Source: Pteria penguin (taxonomy: Eukaryota; Mollusca; Bivalvia; Pterioida; Pteriidae). From it: a stretch of 64,000 nt of DNA. The stretch spans positions 51,929,009 through 51,993,008 of the forward strand of contig CM068585.1 of NCBI GenBank assembly GCA_035048485.1. Direction: 5' to 3'. A program made the position numbers and the translations under genes. Below, piece by piece: positions 22,996 to 31,893 of the stretch. A model generated the notes under the pieces. That model did no database searches. It was not told the DNA's origin and saw only the letters and a program-made list of their open reading frames with translations. Position 1 is the first letter of the stretch, and every line of letters begins with the position of its first letter.

Positions 22996-23821
22996 ATTTG
23001 TAGAGTTCATTGGTAGCATATCCCTCCAATGGACATCCGTCATTTTGATGGCATTTCTGTACAACAATATTCTGTTCACCAGTTATATCAAAAATAGGAC
23101 AATCTGGAGATAAAATGTCAAAATTTAATCAATAATCATTATGTGTTTACATTCGTTAGTAGATAGAACTTCTACATCTTATAAATATACAATAATTTTA
23201 TGTGAAAAACTGTAAAAGAATTAATATATATGAATTAATACTAACACGAAGAGGGACATTTTGCGTTTAATTTAACTTCAGATTTTGTCATAAGCTTAGG
23301 AAGGTCAGTATGAATAATTCGTCCAAAAATGTTGATTAAGAAAGTGGATACTTGGTACAAGAATTGCATAACATCCCTATATCAACCAAGGAATTTCCTA
23401 AGTGAAAATTCCAGCCGTTCCTTTGATATATTCGTAAATACCCTATGAGACAGTCTGTTAAAACGTACCTTATCTTATATCAGGTTTGTAAGCGAAATGT
23501 TGTTTTTTAAAGAGTGTAAAACCGACTATGTTTTTTAAAAGTAATACATTAAAGATCATGCAATAGTAATAATATTAATGGTTATAATATGTACTTACAT
23601 CCCTTTATCATAAACATGGGTAAAGCGCAAAATTCCATCTCCCTGCCATGAATTGAAATTCCACAATGGTATTGAAAATGTAAACATGGAAACACAGATT
23701 CCCTTTCCTTCCATGAACGGTTATTTTCTGGGCATTTTATTGCATGACAATTCAGATCAACTATTAGTACAAATATGACTATTACCCAGAAACACCGCAT
23801 AGAAAGGGTGATGGAATTCAT
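22996..23821 (-). CDS. Secreted/receptor-like cysteine-rich family protein, 5' two exons
   Basis: Exon 1 (23821-23599) starts at an ATG followed by a hydrophobic signal segment (FWVIVIFVLIVDLNC). It then encodes CPENNRSWKERESVFPC, YHCGISIHGREMEFC, and ends with an exact gtaagt donor in phase 1. A ttatctccag acceptor opens exon 2 (23103-22996). Exon 2 is 108 bases, encodes CPIFDITGEQNIVVQKC and DGCPLEGYATNELYK, and again ends at a gtaagt donor in phase 1. Spacing of cysteines and exon phases match the gene at 40.0-42.6 kb. Role is unknown; members of this bivalve-type family look like secreted or single-pass extracellular proteins. The 3' end is not resolved, so the gene is partial here, or is truncated after exon 2. 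Confidence 0.6.
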
Positions 23822-24299
23822 TCTTATAATAAAGACGTCTTTGATTTTACGGATATCGAATGTGACGCTAATACGACTTTAATTTTATGTGCAAAATAAC
23901 ATCACACTTCCTCAAATTCTACGAACATTGATTCTAAATATATTTTCAGTTCCGTCGTTGTACCATCGTTACTGATTTGAATGGTACGAAAAGGAAATTT
24001 AAGAATACATAACGAAAGGGAATGGAAAACATTTCCTCTTCTCTCATGAACCCAAGAAGATGTTTATGCATTGTTTATGCATTGACAGCTATATGCATAA
24101 CAGTGTAAAACGTTTGGCAGTAATTATACCAGTTGGTGTTGGCAGTGTCATCTGAATGATGGCAATAGGTCTTAAAGTTATGATCAGCTAAATAATTCTG
24201 ATAAGTATATGAACTTTGGCCTCAACTTACATGTTTTGTTAGGCGTACAATTTGTTCATGTTTTATGTCTTAATATATACATGTATCAACATTAAGCAT
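23822..24299. other. Upstream spacer between the 23-kb gene and the transposon
   Basis: It would hold the promoter of the minus-strand gene starting at 23821; no core motif can be assigned with confidence. The AT dinucleotide at 24298-24299 adjoins the transposon. Confidence 0.4.
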
Positions 24300-24338
24300 A
24301 AGCGGCCCCGGTCAAAGGTCAATCGGATAAAAATCGGG
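24300..24338 (+). repeat. Left terminal inverted repeat of the ISL2EU-like element
   Basis: AAGCGGCC followed, after a short diverged spacer, by TCAAAGGTCAATCGGATAAA. It pairs with 30659-30697. Confidence 0.75.
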
Positions 24339-24352
24339 TAACCTAAATAAAC

Positions 24353-25509
24353 AATATGGCGGCGGAGCACATTTTTTATCGTTATATACATATATCGTCG
24401 TATCATTTGTAAGTTTTTTTTATACATTAACATTTTATATACAACTATAGATCCTGGCGATCAACTTTTATCACTTGAAGAATTTTCCTCATGGAGGTTG
24501 GAAGCGATCAAGGATTTTCTAACAAAGAGGGGGTTGTCGAGGGATGGAACTAAATAAATATAGAATATATATACCATTTAATTTTGCACCATATGCGCAT
24601 TTCGACAAGTGATGCTCGTGGCCGAATGATTGGAATTCTCAAAATATATGAAAATATGAAGAGCAGTGTTAAAGCCAAACTGACCGAAAAGTGATCCAAA
24701 TAATCTATCTAAGGACAGAGCTATGCATGAGGGAGGTACTCCTTAGTTTTAGAGTATTTACTTAATTTGATGACAGAAAATTTGAAGTATATATATTTAA
24801 TGTCAGTACAAATGCACTGAAAACTAGACTTATGATGCCCTCGGGGACTATCAGTCTACCAGCAGTGAGACCGGCCTAGTGGTTATAATAAATATAGAGT
24901 ATATATACCATTTGAAGCTGAGCAAACCCTTAATATACTGATCATTCCTTCGCAAACTGAATGTCTGAAGAGCATTGAGGCTGATTATAGGAAACTGCTA
25001 TCTTTTGACAAGGATTTCATGTTACCCGACCCCTCCACTTTAGGACAAAACTGGGAATCGGAGAAAGTCAGTACTTAGAAGGCACTTTTTTCTATCCGAC
25101 ATAGTAAATTTTCTGATTGAAGTCACCATGACAAACATAATATCAAAGTATTTAAATGAGTACAAAACTGGAAAAGCCTATGAATATTTCAAAAGTGAAT
25201 GGCTCCAGGAAATCTATTTTCATGAGGTCAAACCTTTTGAGGGCCTGCTGCACACCTTCTCAACGTATTCGTGAGGAACCACATCGAGTGTGGGTTTGTG
25301 TTGAAAAGGAGAGTGGTTTCGTGAAAGCTGCTTTCTGTCTGTTGTGTAGGAAAGTTATGAAAGACACTGAAAACATTAAATCTTTTAAACAAAAAAGCAT
25401 TATGTGTGGTAAATGTTTTAACCGTTTTCATTTTGGTTTTGTTAGTATGTCAATAACCTTACTGCAAAGGTATGAAAACATACCATGGTACTGCAATAGT
25501 TGCACATAG
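24353..25509 (+). pseudogene. YqaJ-type nuclease gene of the transposon, core deleted
   Basis: Probable exon 1 starts at ATGGCGGCGG (24357). After a tatag acceptor, the reading DPGDQLLSLEEFSSWRLEAI then LTKRGLSRDG resembles a SAP-type N-terminal domain. The frame is then split by an inserted repeat (24580-24886). It resumes with IPSQTECLKSIEADYRKLL and LPDPSTLGQNW, shifts frame at about 25095 into SDIVNFLIEV, YKTGKAYEYFKSEWLQEI, and shifts again near 25240 into CTPSQRIREEPHRVWVCVEK and ESGFVKAAFCLLC. The last part, KSIMCGKCFNRFHFG...IPWYCNSC, is a PHD-like zinc finger. The SWIM-like cysteine motif runs straight into the PHD-like end, and the YqaJ nuclease core expected between them is absent. 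It is convergent with the transposase. Confidence 0.6.
24552..24913. repeat. Dispersed repeat copy 2 inserted in the YqaJ ORF, with long flanking direct repeat
   Basis: A 27-base word (AATAAATATAGARTATATAT, then ACCATTT) stands at both 24553-24579 and 24887-24913. Between them lies a ~307-base copy of the repeat seen at 9875-10190 (GATGCTCGTGGCCGAATGAT, CCGAAAAGTGAT, GCAGTGAGACCGGCCTAGTG). Coding sense of the YqaJ ORF resumes right after the second direct repeat. The direct repeats look like a long target-site duplication or a local duplication made at insertion. Confidence 0.6.
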
Positions 25510-25682
25510 ACAAGTTATGGTTTTTCAATAACAACATATTAAGATATCATAGAAAATGTACATGTATCCATATGTATATGAAAATATAGAACACATATAT
25601 ACCTTTCATATGTGGTACTCGCTTTACACAATACATGTACATCCATATTGTACTGGCACTATATATAGACTTGATCTTTAAT

Positions 25683-25870
25683 TATTTTACTTCTATACCT
25701 CATCTCCGAAGGAGGGAGGATGTGCTGTTTTACCCTTGTGCGTCTGTCTGTCTGTAACAAATTTCTATCACATTTTCCATAGCAGCAGAGCAACTACTCA
25801 TTTCAAGGGCTTGAAATTTTAACACATGCATTCCTTATATATGCCATATGGTGGAATTTATCTTTGTACA
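25683..25870. repeat. Short dispersed repeat start (GGAGGGAGGATG...GTCTGTCTGTC)
   Basis: It contains CGAAGGAGGGAGGATGTGC and GCGTCTGTCTGTCTG, a phrase type also opening the blocks at 15.25 and 45.3 kb. It lies between the two convergent genes of the transposon, and its right limit is uncertain. Confidence 0.4.
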
Positions 25871-26389
25871 TATTCATTGTCAATTTACTCAACTCTGTCC
25901 TATTTTAAATTTTTTGATGAGTGGGCACGTAAGGACAGTTCTTGTCATACAGTCATAGACAGTGTATAATATAGCACACACATATTGACTGTAGATATAT
26001 TGATTATTGAAATAATATTGTCTTGTATAAAGTATATAATTCATATACTTTCTATATTGTCGTTGTTGTAGACTTGTTAATTCAAATGTCATTTGCATGT
26101 AAAAGATCTGTATTACTTATGCTAAACCATTTTAAATACTGAATGCACAAATCATCTAAAACACTGTGCACATATCATCTGAATGTTAATATGATGTATA
26201 CTATTAATGTAGAGTTCAAACTTATGCTTTTCAGTAAAGGAAAAAAGGAAACATATATTTTATGACTATATTAGCAGACCTATAACAATTGTTATAGAAT
26301 GACTTACTTCACAATTTATTGTTCATGTCTCAACACAGATGGAAAAACCCATTGAATATGGTCAATACATAAATTGTGGTTGTCTTATC

Positions 26390-27441
26390 AATTGTACTTT
26401 GGTAAAGGGGATACAAGTTACAAACCCCCGCAATAATACTAAGAAGTGTGAGGGGAATTTTAAACTTTAATATCCTAAAACATTTTAGCCGTCTTATCGC
26501 TTGCTCCACATGAATTCACCTTCTTGCGATTTGCTGTGTCAGCTGCACATCATTTGTGGTCATCTGAGAAATGTCTCGCCTACCAGGGGGCACAGGTAAT
26601 TCTGCATGACATAAAGGCAAGTCTTCCCGTATCGGAAAACCCCTGTCAGCGAGGACGACATCATACGGGTCAATCAGATCTAAGAATCCAGAATGCATAG
26701 TTATATACTTGTCACTCCTCCGCCCATCACTGATTTTGATACATAATTGAACATACTAGATGGTGTTATGCTTACTACAAGTTTAGCCGTGTGGTGATGT
26801 CTGTAGTCACTCCATGTAAAAGACTGAGTTTTTAGATTGTTCGGTTTTTCTATGAAGACCTCTGTACAATCTATGATATGTCTAAAGTTCTTGAAATTTG
26901 GTATCTTGAATGAAGGTGAAAGATTTTGTTTCACATCTTCTTTCTTTGGGTTAAATAAACGAGCACCCAGAATTTTGGATAAGACTTTAAACCAAGTTGT
27001 GATAATGTTTGACACATGTGCACTTGACACTCCAAACCTGTCACCTAAATCTTGGTTTAATAAACCAAGCTTTAGTATCATCATTGGCATTACAAATTCT
27101 TCTTTGAATGTCATACAACGTTTTGGTCTTACCTTGAGAGGTTTCAGGAGACTACATACCGTACTCGGACCTTTCCAGTAATTCATTTTTATAAGCAGGG
27201 GTTTGAGAGAATTAAAAATTGCATGTAAAGTGGCTACATTAGGAAACCCAGTATAAAATTTGACCTTGTCAATAAACTTCAAGAGACTTTCAACATCAAG
27301 TCTTTTTGCAGTTTTTGTTTTGCTAGCCCTTTTTAACTCTAAATATTTGACTTTGGCTTCTGACTTGAAGACGGGCCGTGAGTATAAATGGAAATGGGTG
27401 TGGAAAAAAATTGAAAATGACCGTTTTCTGTGCACGTTCAT
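26390..27441 (-). pseudogene. DDE_4-type transposase exon of the ISL2EU-like element
   Basis: Catalytic exon of the cut-and-paste transposase. It probably begins at an acceptor (ccgtcttcaag) near 27370, leading into SEAKVKYLELKRASKTK. It runs through KFYTGFPNVATLHAIF, LNQDLGDRFGVSSAHVSNII (helix-turn-helix-like), RHIIDCTEVFIEKP (first Asp), SFTWSDYRHHHTAKLVVSIT, then after the break SGFLDLIDPYDVVLADRGFP (second Asp), LPVPPGRR, and IHVEQAIRRLKCFRILKF (catalytic Glu). Two lesions are visible. A one-base frameshift lies near 26728, where SVMGGGVTSI-stop continues in the next frame as GRRSDKYITMHSG. An in-frame TGA sits just before IHVEQ (about 26515). Domain order and spacing are otherwise complete. 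Confidence 0.8.
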
Positions 27442-27868
27442 CTGACAAGAAGAAAATTCTTTTTATCAAGAAATCTAAAATTTTTGTGAACCTTGAAATT
27501 TGTCATGGGTGTTCATTCTGGTTTAATTTCTAATGTACCAAAATATTGTTCAAATTAAATCTTTGATTTTAGTGAAATTACGTACTGAAAAATCTTAGCG
27601 AACGAAATTCAAATAGACCTCCTTCTGCTTATGGTAAATCTGACCTAACTGGGGTCAGAACAAGAATGTAAACAAAACAAAAGCACGTGCTTGTTCAAAG
27701 AAATACGAAATAACAAAACTTACTACAACATGTATGAATTATATTCCGAATTGCTTTGAATGCCAGAAATTATTTATTGCATTATTCCATTTCTAATTTG
27801 CTTACAACACATTATGTATGAACGTTTCACATTTGTCACAGTATTTACAGAATATTTCATAGATATTA

Positions 27869-28472
27869 TCATGCCAATCGATGCTCCATGTATTCCCTGC
27901 CATCTGGGGGTAGGATACAGATCCCTAACAAGTCCCAATACACAGTCAGGCATTATTTCTCTCAGTATGTAAACTTCTATGAGGTCACGGGGTTGGAATT
28001 CCCGGAGGACACGCGTCTTCTTTACAATATACTGTGGATGAATCCAACCACCTGAGTGTGAAATTAGTGACCAGAATTTTCGGCACTTTGTTTTTCTAAT
28101 GCCCGCGTTGCGTAAACCAGGTGGAGCGCAATTTCAAAACCACAACTGTCTGTGCAATGTTACGCATGGATTACAAAAACAGAATTCACAGACACTGTGG
28201 TCAATCACATTCCCAATTTCTGGTTCAGGGTTATTATTTCCATTGTCGCAATTATCGTTATCATTGCAAATATCATCCTGCTGATTTTTACTTTTAGGGT
28301 CTGTTATTACGGTATCAACAGGAAATTCTTCAGGTACTAATACTGTAGAACTTTCATTTGGAATCCATCGCAAAGATCCACTAAAACACCAATTATTGAA
28401 GTTGATGAATTCGCATGTAACAGAAAATTGTTCTTCGGCCAGAGCAAACACGATCCCTCTTTTCTCAGACAT
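27869..28472 (-). pseudogene. Cys-cluster ORF inside the transposon, P2X7-ballast-like layout
   Basis: Open from ATG at 28472: a non-conserved N-terminal half with an acidic, asparagine-rich linker, then CEFCFCNPCVTLHRQLW. An in-frame TGA (about 28134) follows, and the same frame continues with LRNAGIRKTKCRKFWSLIS, GGWIHPQYIVKKTR and LREIMPDCVLGLVRDLYP. One extra base near 27905 shifts the end into PDGREYMEHRLA-stop at 27869. The C-x-x-C-x-C-x-x-C start, the basic YR/KFW stretch, the [IV][MP]P-x-C-V...[VI]R-x-x-[YF]P core and the PDG-x-x-Y end resemble the arrangement of the C-terminal 'ballast' domain known from P2X7 receptors. Homology is my inference. It lies between the THAP and DDE exons, on the same strand, inside the terminal repeats. 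Confidence 0.5.
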
Positions 28473-29051
28473 AGTGAAATAATGCAGTACGTAAGAGCGG
28501 GATGAAGTCAGAAATGGGGTGGCGACTTTTATAATGGTATTATTTTAAAACTCATCTTTGATCATTCAAATGTTCAAATACTAATGGTCCAATATTTTCT
28601 CGAAATGGACTAAACCGGTAAATCAGGAAATCGAGATGAAAGTTACGAAATGTTTATTTATCAGAAATAACTGCATGAAATAAGATTTATAGTTTCCAAT
28701 TAGCATGCTACTGCAGCATCCATGGCATCGTCACAAATTATCAAAAGATTCACTCTGAATTAGTCTATAATATAACAGGTGCATGTAAGAATACTAAATT
28801 TCTAAAGTCCCATTCCAGGTATTGATAATTTATTTGAAAGGAAAATTCGATGGTTAGAATAAACAACCATCAGTATATATTCTATGTTTGTGTTATTTTC
28901 TTTCAGTTTCCTCACGGTGATAGACCAAATAACATATGCAGAAAAATAAAAAGAAAGAGACATGAATATTGTGATAAAATTGGACGTAAAAGTCGAAAAA
29001 AAAATCTCACCGTATATACAGTTTATATTTACAATTTACATTGTGGTCATT

Positions 29052-29705
29052 CTAAGAGTGGAAGCGACTATTAATAGAAGCACGATATCTATCACTGTCA
29101 CTGATAACAAGAGATAACCACGCCATCACTAGGTCGGTAGAATCTACCGCAAATGCCCCTTTAAGGATTTTCTCCTTGTTTGAACAACAATTGTTAGAGA
29201 TACCATGACACTGGGATTCACTGTTAATATTATATATGGTTCCATCCTGAACATCAGTAGTACTTCCCTGGGTCGATGTCGCAGTAAATGTACCTGCTAA
29301 GGCTGTTGTCTTTACTCTCTTCTTTGGAGGTGGATCTCGAGTTGTAGGGGGTGGCCTTGCTGCAATCTTTTTGGTGGGTTGGTAGCCAAGCTTAAGTGTT
29401 GGATAGGGGTGTAACACTGTTGGTTGCCCATCCTCAAAATACTCGGTACAAATACGAGAATCTGGCCTGGGAATCCAGATCTTGTCACCATCTTTCCTGT
29501 TTACAATATTTACCCACTTCTGTCTCCCTAAAGGATCCTTAAAACGTGTTGGAAATGGGAAAAGTTCAAGTGGAGGAGCACACACACAAGTTCCAAGGCC
29601 CATGTTGCAGTTGTGTATCCCGCAGGTATTCTCACTCCATTTTTGCAACCTATATTCCCCATTTGTACATCCGCTAAATGCACAGTATCTCTTGGATTTA
29701 AGCAT
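29052..29705 (-). pseudogene. THAP-type DNA-binding exon of the transposase
   Basis: I choose the ATG at 29705 because it places the first zinc cysteine a few residues from the start, as in THAP domains; an upstream in-frame ATG exists at 29801. The domain reads YCAFSGCTNGEYRLQKW, CVCAPPLELFPFPTRFKDP, GRQKWVNIVNRKDGDKIWIP, SRICTEYFEDGQPT, HPYPTLKLGY. THAP zinc fingers need a C2CH set ending in C-x-x-H-F. Here that position is CTEYF, so histidine is replaced by tyrosine and zinc binding should fail. A proline/lysine-rich linker (PPPTTRDPPPKKRVKT) follows. It presumably spliced to the DDE exon at 27370, across the Cys-cluster ORF, or included it. Confidence 0.65.
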
Positions 29706-29879
29706 TATAAAGTTAGTGTCAGTACACGAAACAGTAACAGCAACATATAAAAATGAATGCAACCAACACAGAACCAAGAAGATGAAACAAGAAATAACCA
29801 TGCCATGTAACCCTGGATTATATCTGGTTCTGCAAAAAAGGACATGTACTTAACAATTTAGTCTCAATGATAGTGTGTG

Positions 29880-30658
29880 GGTAATGGGTCAATGGCATCT
29901 AACGCATTTTTTTTTCATGTAATTAGCCGCCACAAAGTGGACAGAGTGTTGTGTTTTTAATCAATACTATGAGCTATAAAAAGATTTAACAACACAGACC
30001 TCTGAATGTGATATGGCAACCCATGTATCGGTAGATGCAAGTTCAACACAACAACCCCCCCCCCCCCCCCCCTCCCCCTTTCACCATCCTATCTCGATCC
30101 TTCAACCAACCTTTTATTTTAAAATATGTTGGATTATTTTATATGTGTATAAATTACCATCGTTGTCATGTTAATGTCACATCAAGTGTTCCTTTGGATA
30201 AAATTAGCTGATATGATTGGTTTCGCCGACTGCTATCGTGATTCCAGGCAAGGAAGTGAAGTTATAAAAAAAAAAAGAGGGAAGGGGGTAGGTATGTATG
30301 CATCGTTTAGTGTGCAATGCTTTATTACAAAATATGTAAAACCCGTTTCGTGTCAATAGATTATTGAACTAAATTTATAGTCGCTATGCAGAATATATCG
30401 CGAGAACCTAGTACGCCGTACAACTCAGGCAGTGATCGGAGTCACCAACACGGTGCCGAGTGACGGAGTGTAAAGCTGCGATTTTTAAAAACAAAAATTT
30501 CCTGAATGAAAGTTATGCTTAAAAATATACATTTTTATTAATTTTACATTTCTTCATGTGCTTTTAGTCACTTCTTTCAACTTTGTCTGGCGTGGAACGA
30601 GTGTTTATGGAATTTATTGAATCCATTGAGTTTTGTATACAGTACACACAACATGACC
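29880..30658. other. Non-coding right part of the transposon
   Basis: It lies upstream of the THAP exon on its strand, so it would hold the transposase promoter. It contains a C-rich run of 18 C (30055-30072). A plus-strand frame at 30583-30849 spans the right terminal repeat and has no recognised motif. Confidence 0.45.
30055..30077. repeat. Homopolymer C run
   Basis: Eighteen C, one T and five more C. Prone to length error in sequencing and able to form a G4/i-motif structure on paired strands. Confidence 0.9.
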
Positions 30659-30697
30659 CATTTATCCGATTGGACTTTGAACCCGCGCAGGCCGCTT
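30659..30697 (-). repeat. Right terminal inverted repeat of the ISL2EU-like element
   Basis: Read on the minus strand it begins AAGCGGCCTGCGCGGGTTCA and continues AAGTCCAATCGGATAAA. It differs from the left end by small indels and a few substitutions, including two swapped bases in the AAAGGTC/AAAGTCC part. Confidence 0.75.
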
Positions 30698-30699
30698 AT

Positions 30700-31690
30700 A
30701 TCATGGATGCAAGTGTTGATACGATACGTGTATTGTTTGCATTACTGAATTGTTTGAAATTATCCCCTTCATATATTTTTTTTTTCTCAAAATCATTTTT
30801 CAGGGATCATCAATTTGTCCAAACAATCCGCAGAGTAGACGATAATTAAGTTTGGGAGCACATCCGGACCATCTGCCCCATCCAGAGGTGCTTTGCCTGT
30901 AAGACAGTGTCACAGGAAGGACGAGTCCAAGATTTTACTCACTTGTTGGCTTAGCATAGACTTATAAAATACATGTCTATTGACAAAAATTCACCCTGAG
31001 TGTTCAATTTCATTTTTATTTAAATAAAAATTGTAGTGGCGTTAGTCATGAAAAATAAATCCAGTATGTCAAATAAACTTTTCCATGAACTTACATAATT
31101 CCAGGGATTTTTGCATTGATTTAAACCGTTGTCCAAAATATCAGGTATATGCACGTCAATTCAGATAATGCAGTCATGAATTATTTCTGTAAAATACTAA
31201 ATTAATTTGAACAAATATAATAAATGTATCCCGTATTAAAAAAAATTAACATGATAATGCTACATAATCATTTTTTTTTTTAGTCCAGATCACAAACACA
31301 CCTCTTTCATATCAATACCCGACATATGATAATTTGCAGCTTAATTCCGTATTGACGGAAAAATCCAAACATACTCTGTCTGACGCCAGGCGCGTAATAT
31401 CATATAAGTATGAAATTTGTGTATTGTCACCTAGTAACTTCCAATTAAATTAAAAAGAACTGGATCTAATAGTAAATACGTATCGTAATGACACAAATCA
31501 TTCACAAAAAGAACTAACGATTATGTAAGCCCTCTTTCCCTGGGACGAAGCGCTCGTAACCTCTATTATTATCTATGATATCAGGTATAAAATGTAGGCA
31601 ACAAATGTAAACAGAGGAAATTATCACGGTCATTGTAATAATCTGAGATACCGATTCATGTGATCCCTTATCGGTGAAGAAAAATAAGTG
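30700..31690. other. Spacer, nothing recognised
   Basis: A+T-rich, with short T and A runs; no motif seen. Confidence 0.4.
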
Positions 31691-31893
31691 TACTATGAGT
31701 AATCGTGTTATAAGGTAGGGTAACGGTAACTCGCATTCACTATCTTTAGTACAAATTTTAAAGGTACTCAAGACAGATTTATGATTATCAGTAATTTTAT
31801 CTATTGAGAGTGTAGAGTGAGTGTAATTAGGATTACCAGTAGATTTATTAATACGAAGTTCCTCTAAAAGACAATTGACACTGTAAGCATTAA
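31514..31893 (-). pseudogene. Fragment of an RT-bearing retroelement, N-terminal to the palm
   Basis: The minus strand reads NCLLEELRINKSTGNPNYTH followed by STLSIDKITDNHKSVLSTF and then TKDSECELPLPYL. In a family of reverse-transcriptase proteins I know from bivalve and cnidarian genomes, a TGNPTYTH-type word, a DEI..NHKSVL word and ELPYLYWIPK precede the RT. Here the sequence diverges right after LPYL, with no RT palm. A complementary N-terminal piece of what looks like the same family is at 55.2-55.7 kb. The subclass is left open. Confidence 0.5.

Larger units (their letters stand above)
24300..30697. mobile_element. 6.4-kb ISL2EU-like DNA transposon with THAP/DDE and YqaJ-type genes
   Basis: The left end AAGCGGCCCCGGTCAAAGGT, continuing CAATCGGATAAA, is matched in inverted orientation at the right end (AAGCGGCCTGCGCGGGTTCA, continuing AAGTCCAATCGGATAAA). 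That is about 35-40 bp of imperfect terminal inverted repeat. The dinucleotide AT flanks both ends (24298-24299, 30698-30699), compatible with a 2-bp target duplication. Inside are a minus-strand THAP exon, a Cys-cluster ORF and a DDE_4-type transposase exon, converging on a plus-strand ORF with SAP-like, YqaJ-N-terminal, Cys motif and PHD-like pieces. THAP+DDE with a YqaJ partner is what I know from ISL2EU/IS4EU-type elements. Every ORF is broken, so the copy is dead. Confidence 0.75.

Noticed and set aside
26837..27181. Plus-strand open frame of 114 codons
   Set aside because: It is the antisense shadow of the DDE transposase exon; the minus strand carries all catalytic motifs.
28152..28340. 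Plus-strand hydrophobic frame resembling a membrane segment
   Set aside because: Antisense of the Asp/Asn-rich linker in the Cys-cluster ORF, which reads as Val/Ile on the other strand.
29482..29853. Plus-strand open frame of 123 codons
   Set aside because: Antisense of the THAP exon; no motif in the plus-strand reading.
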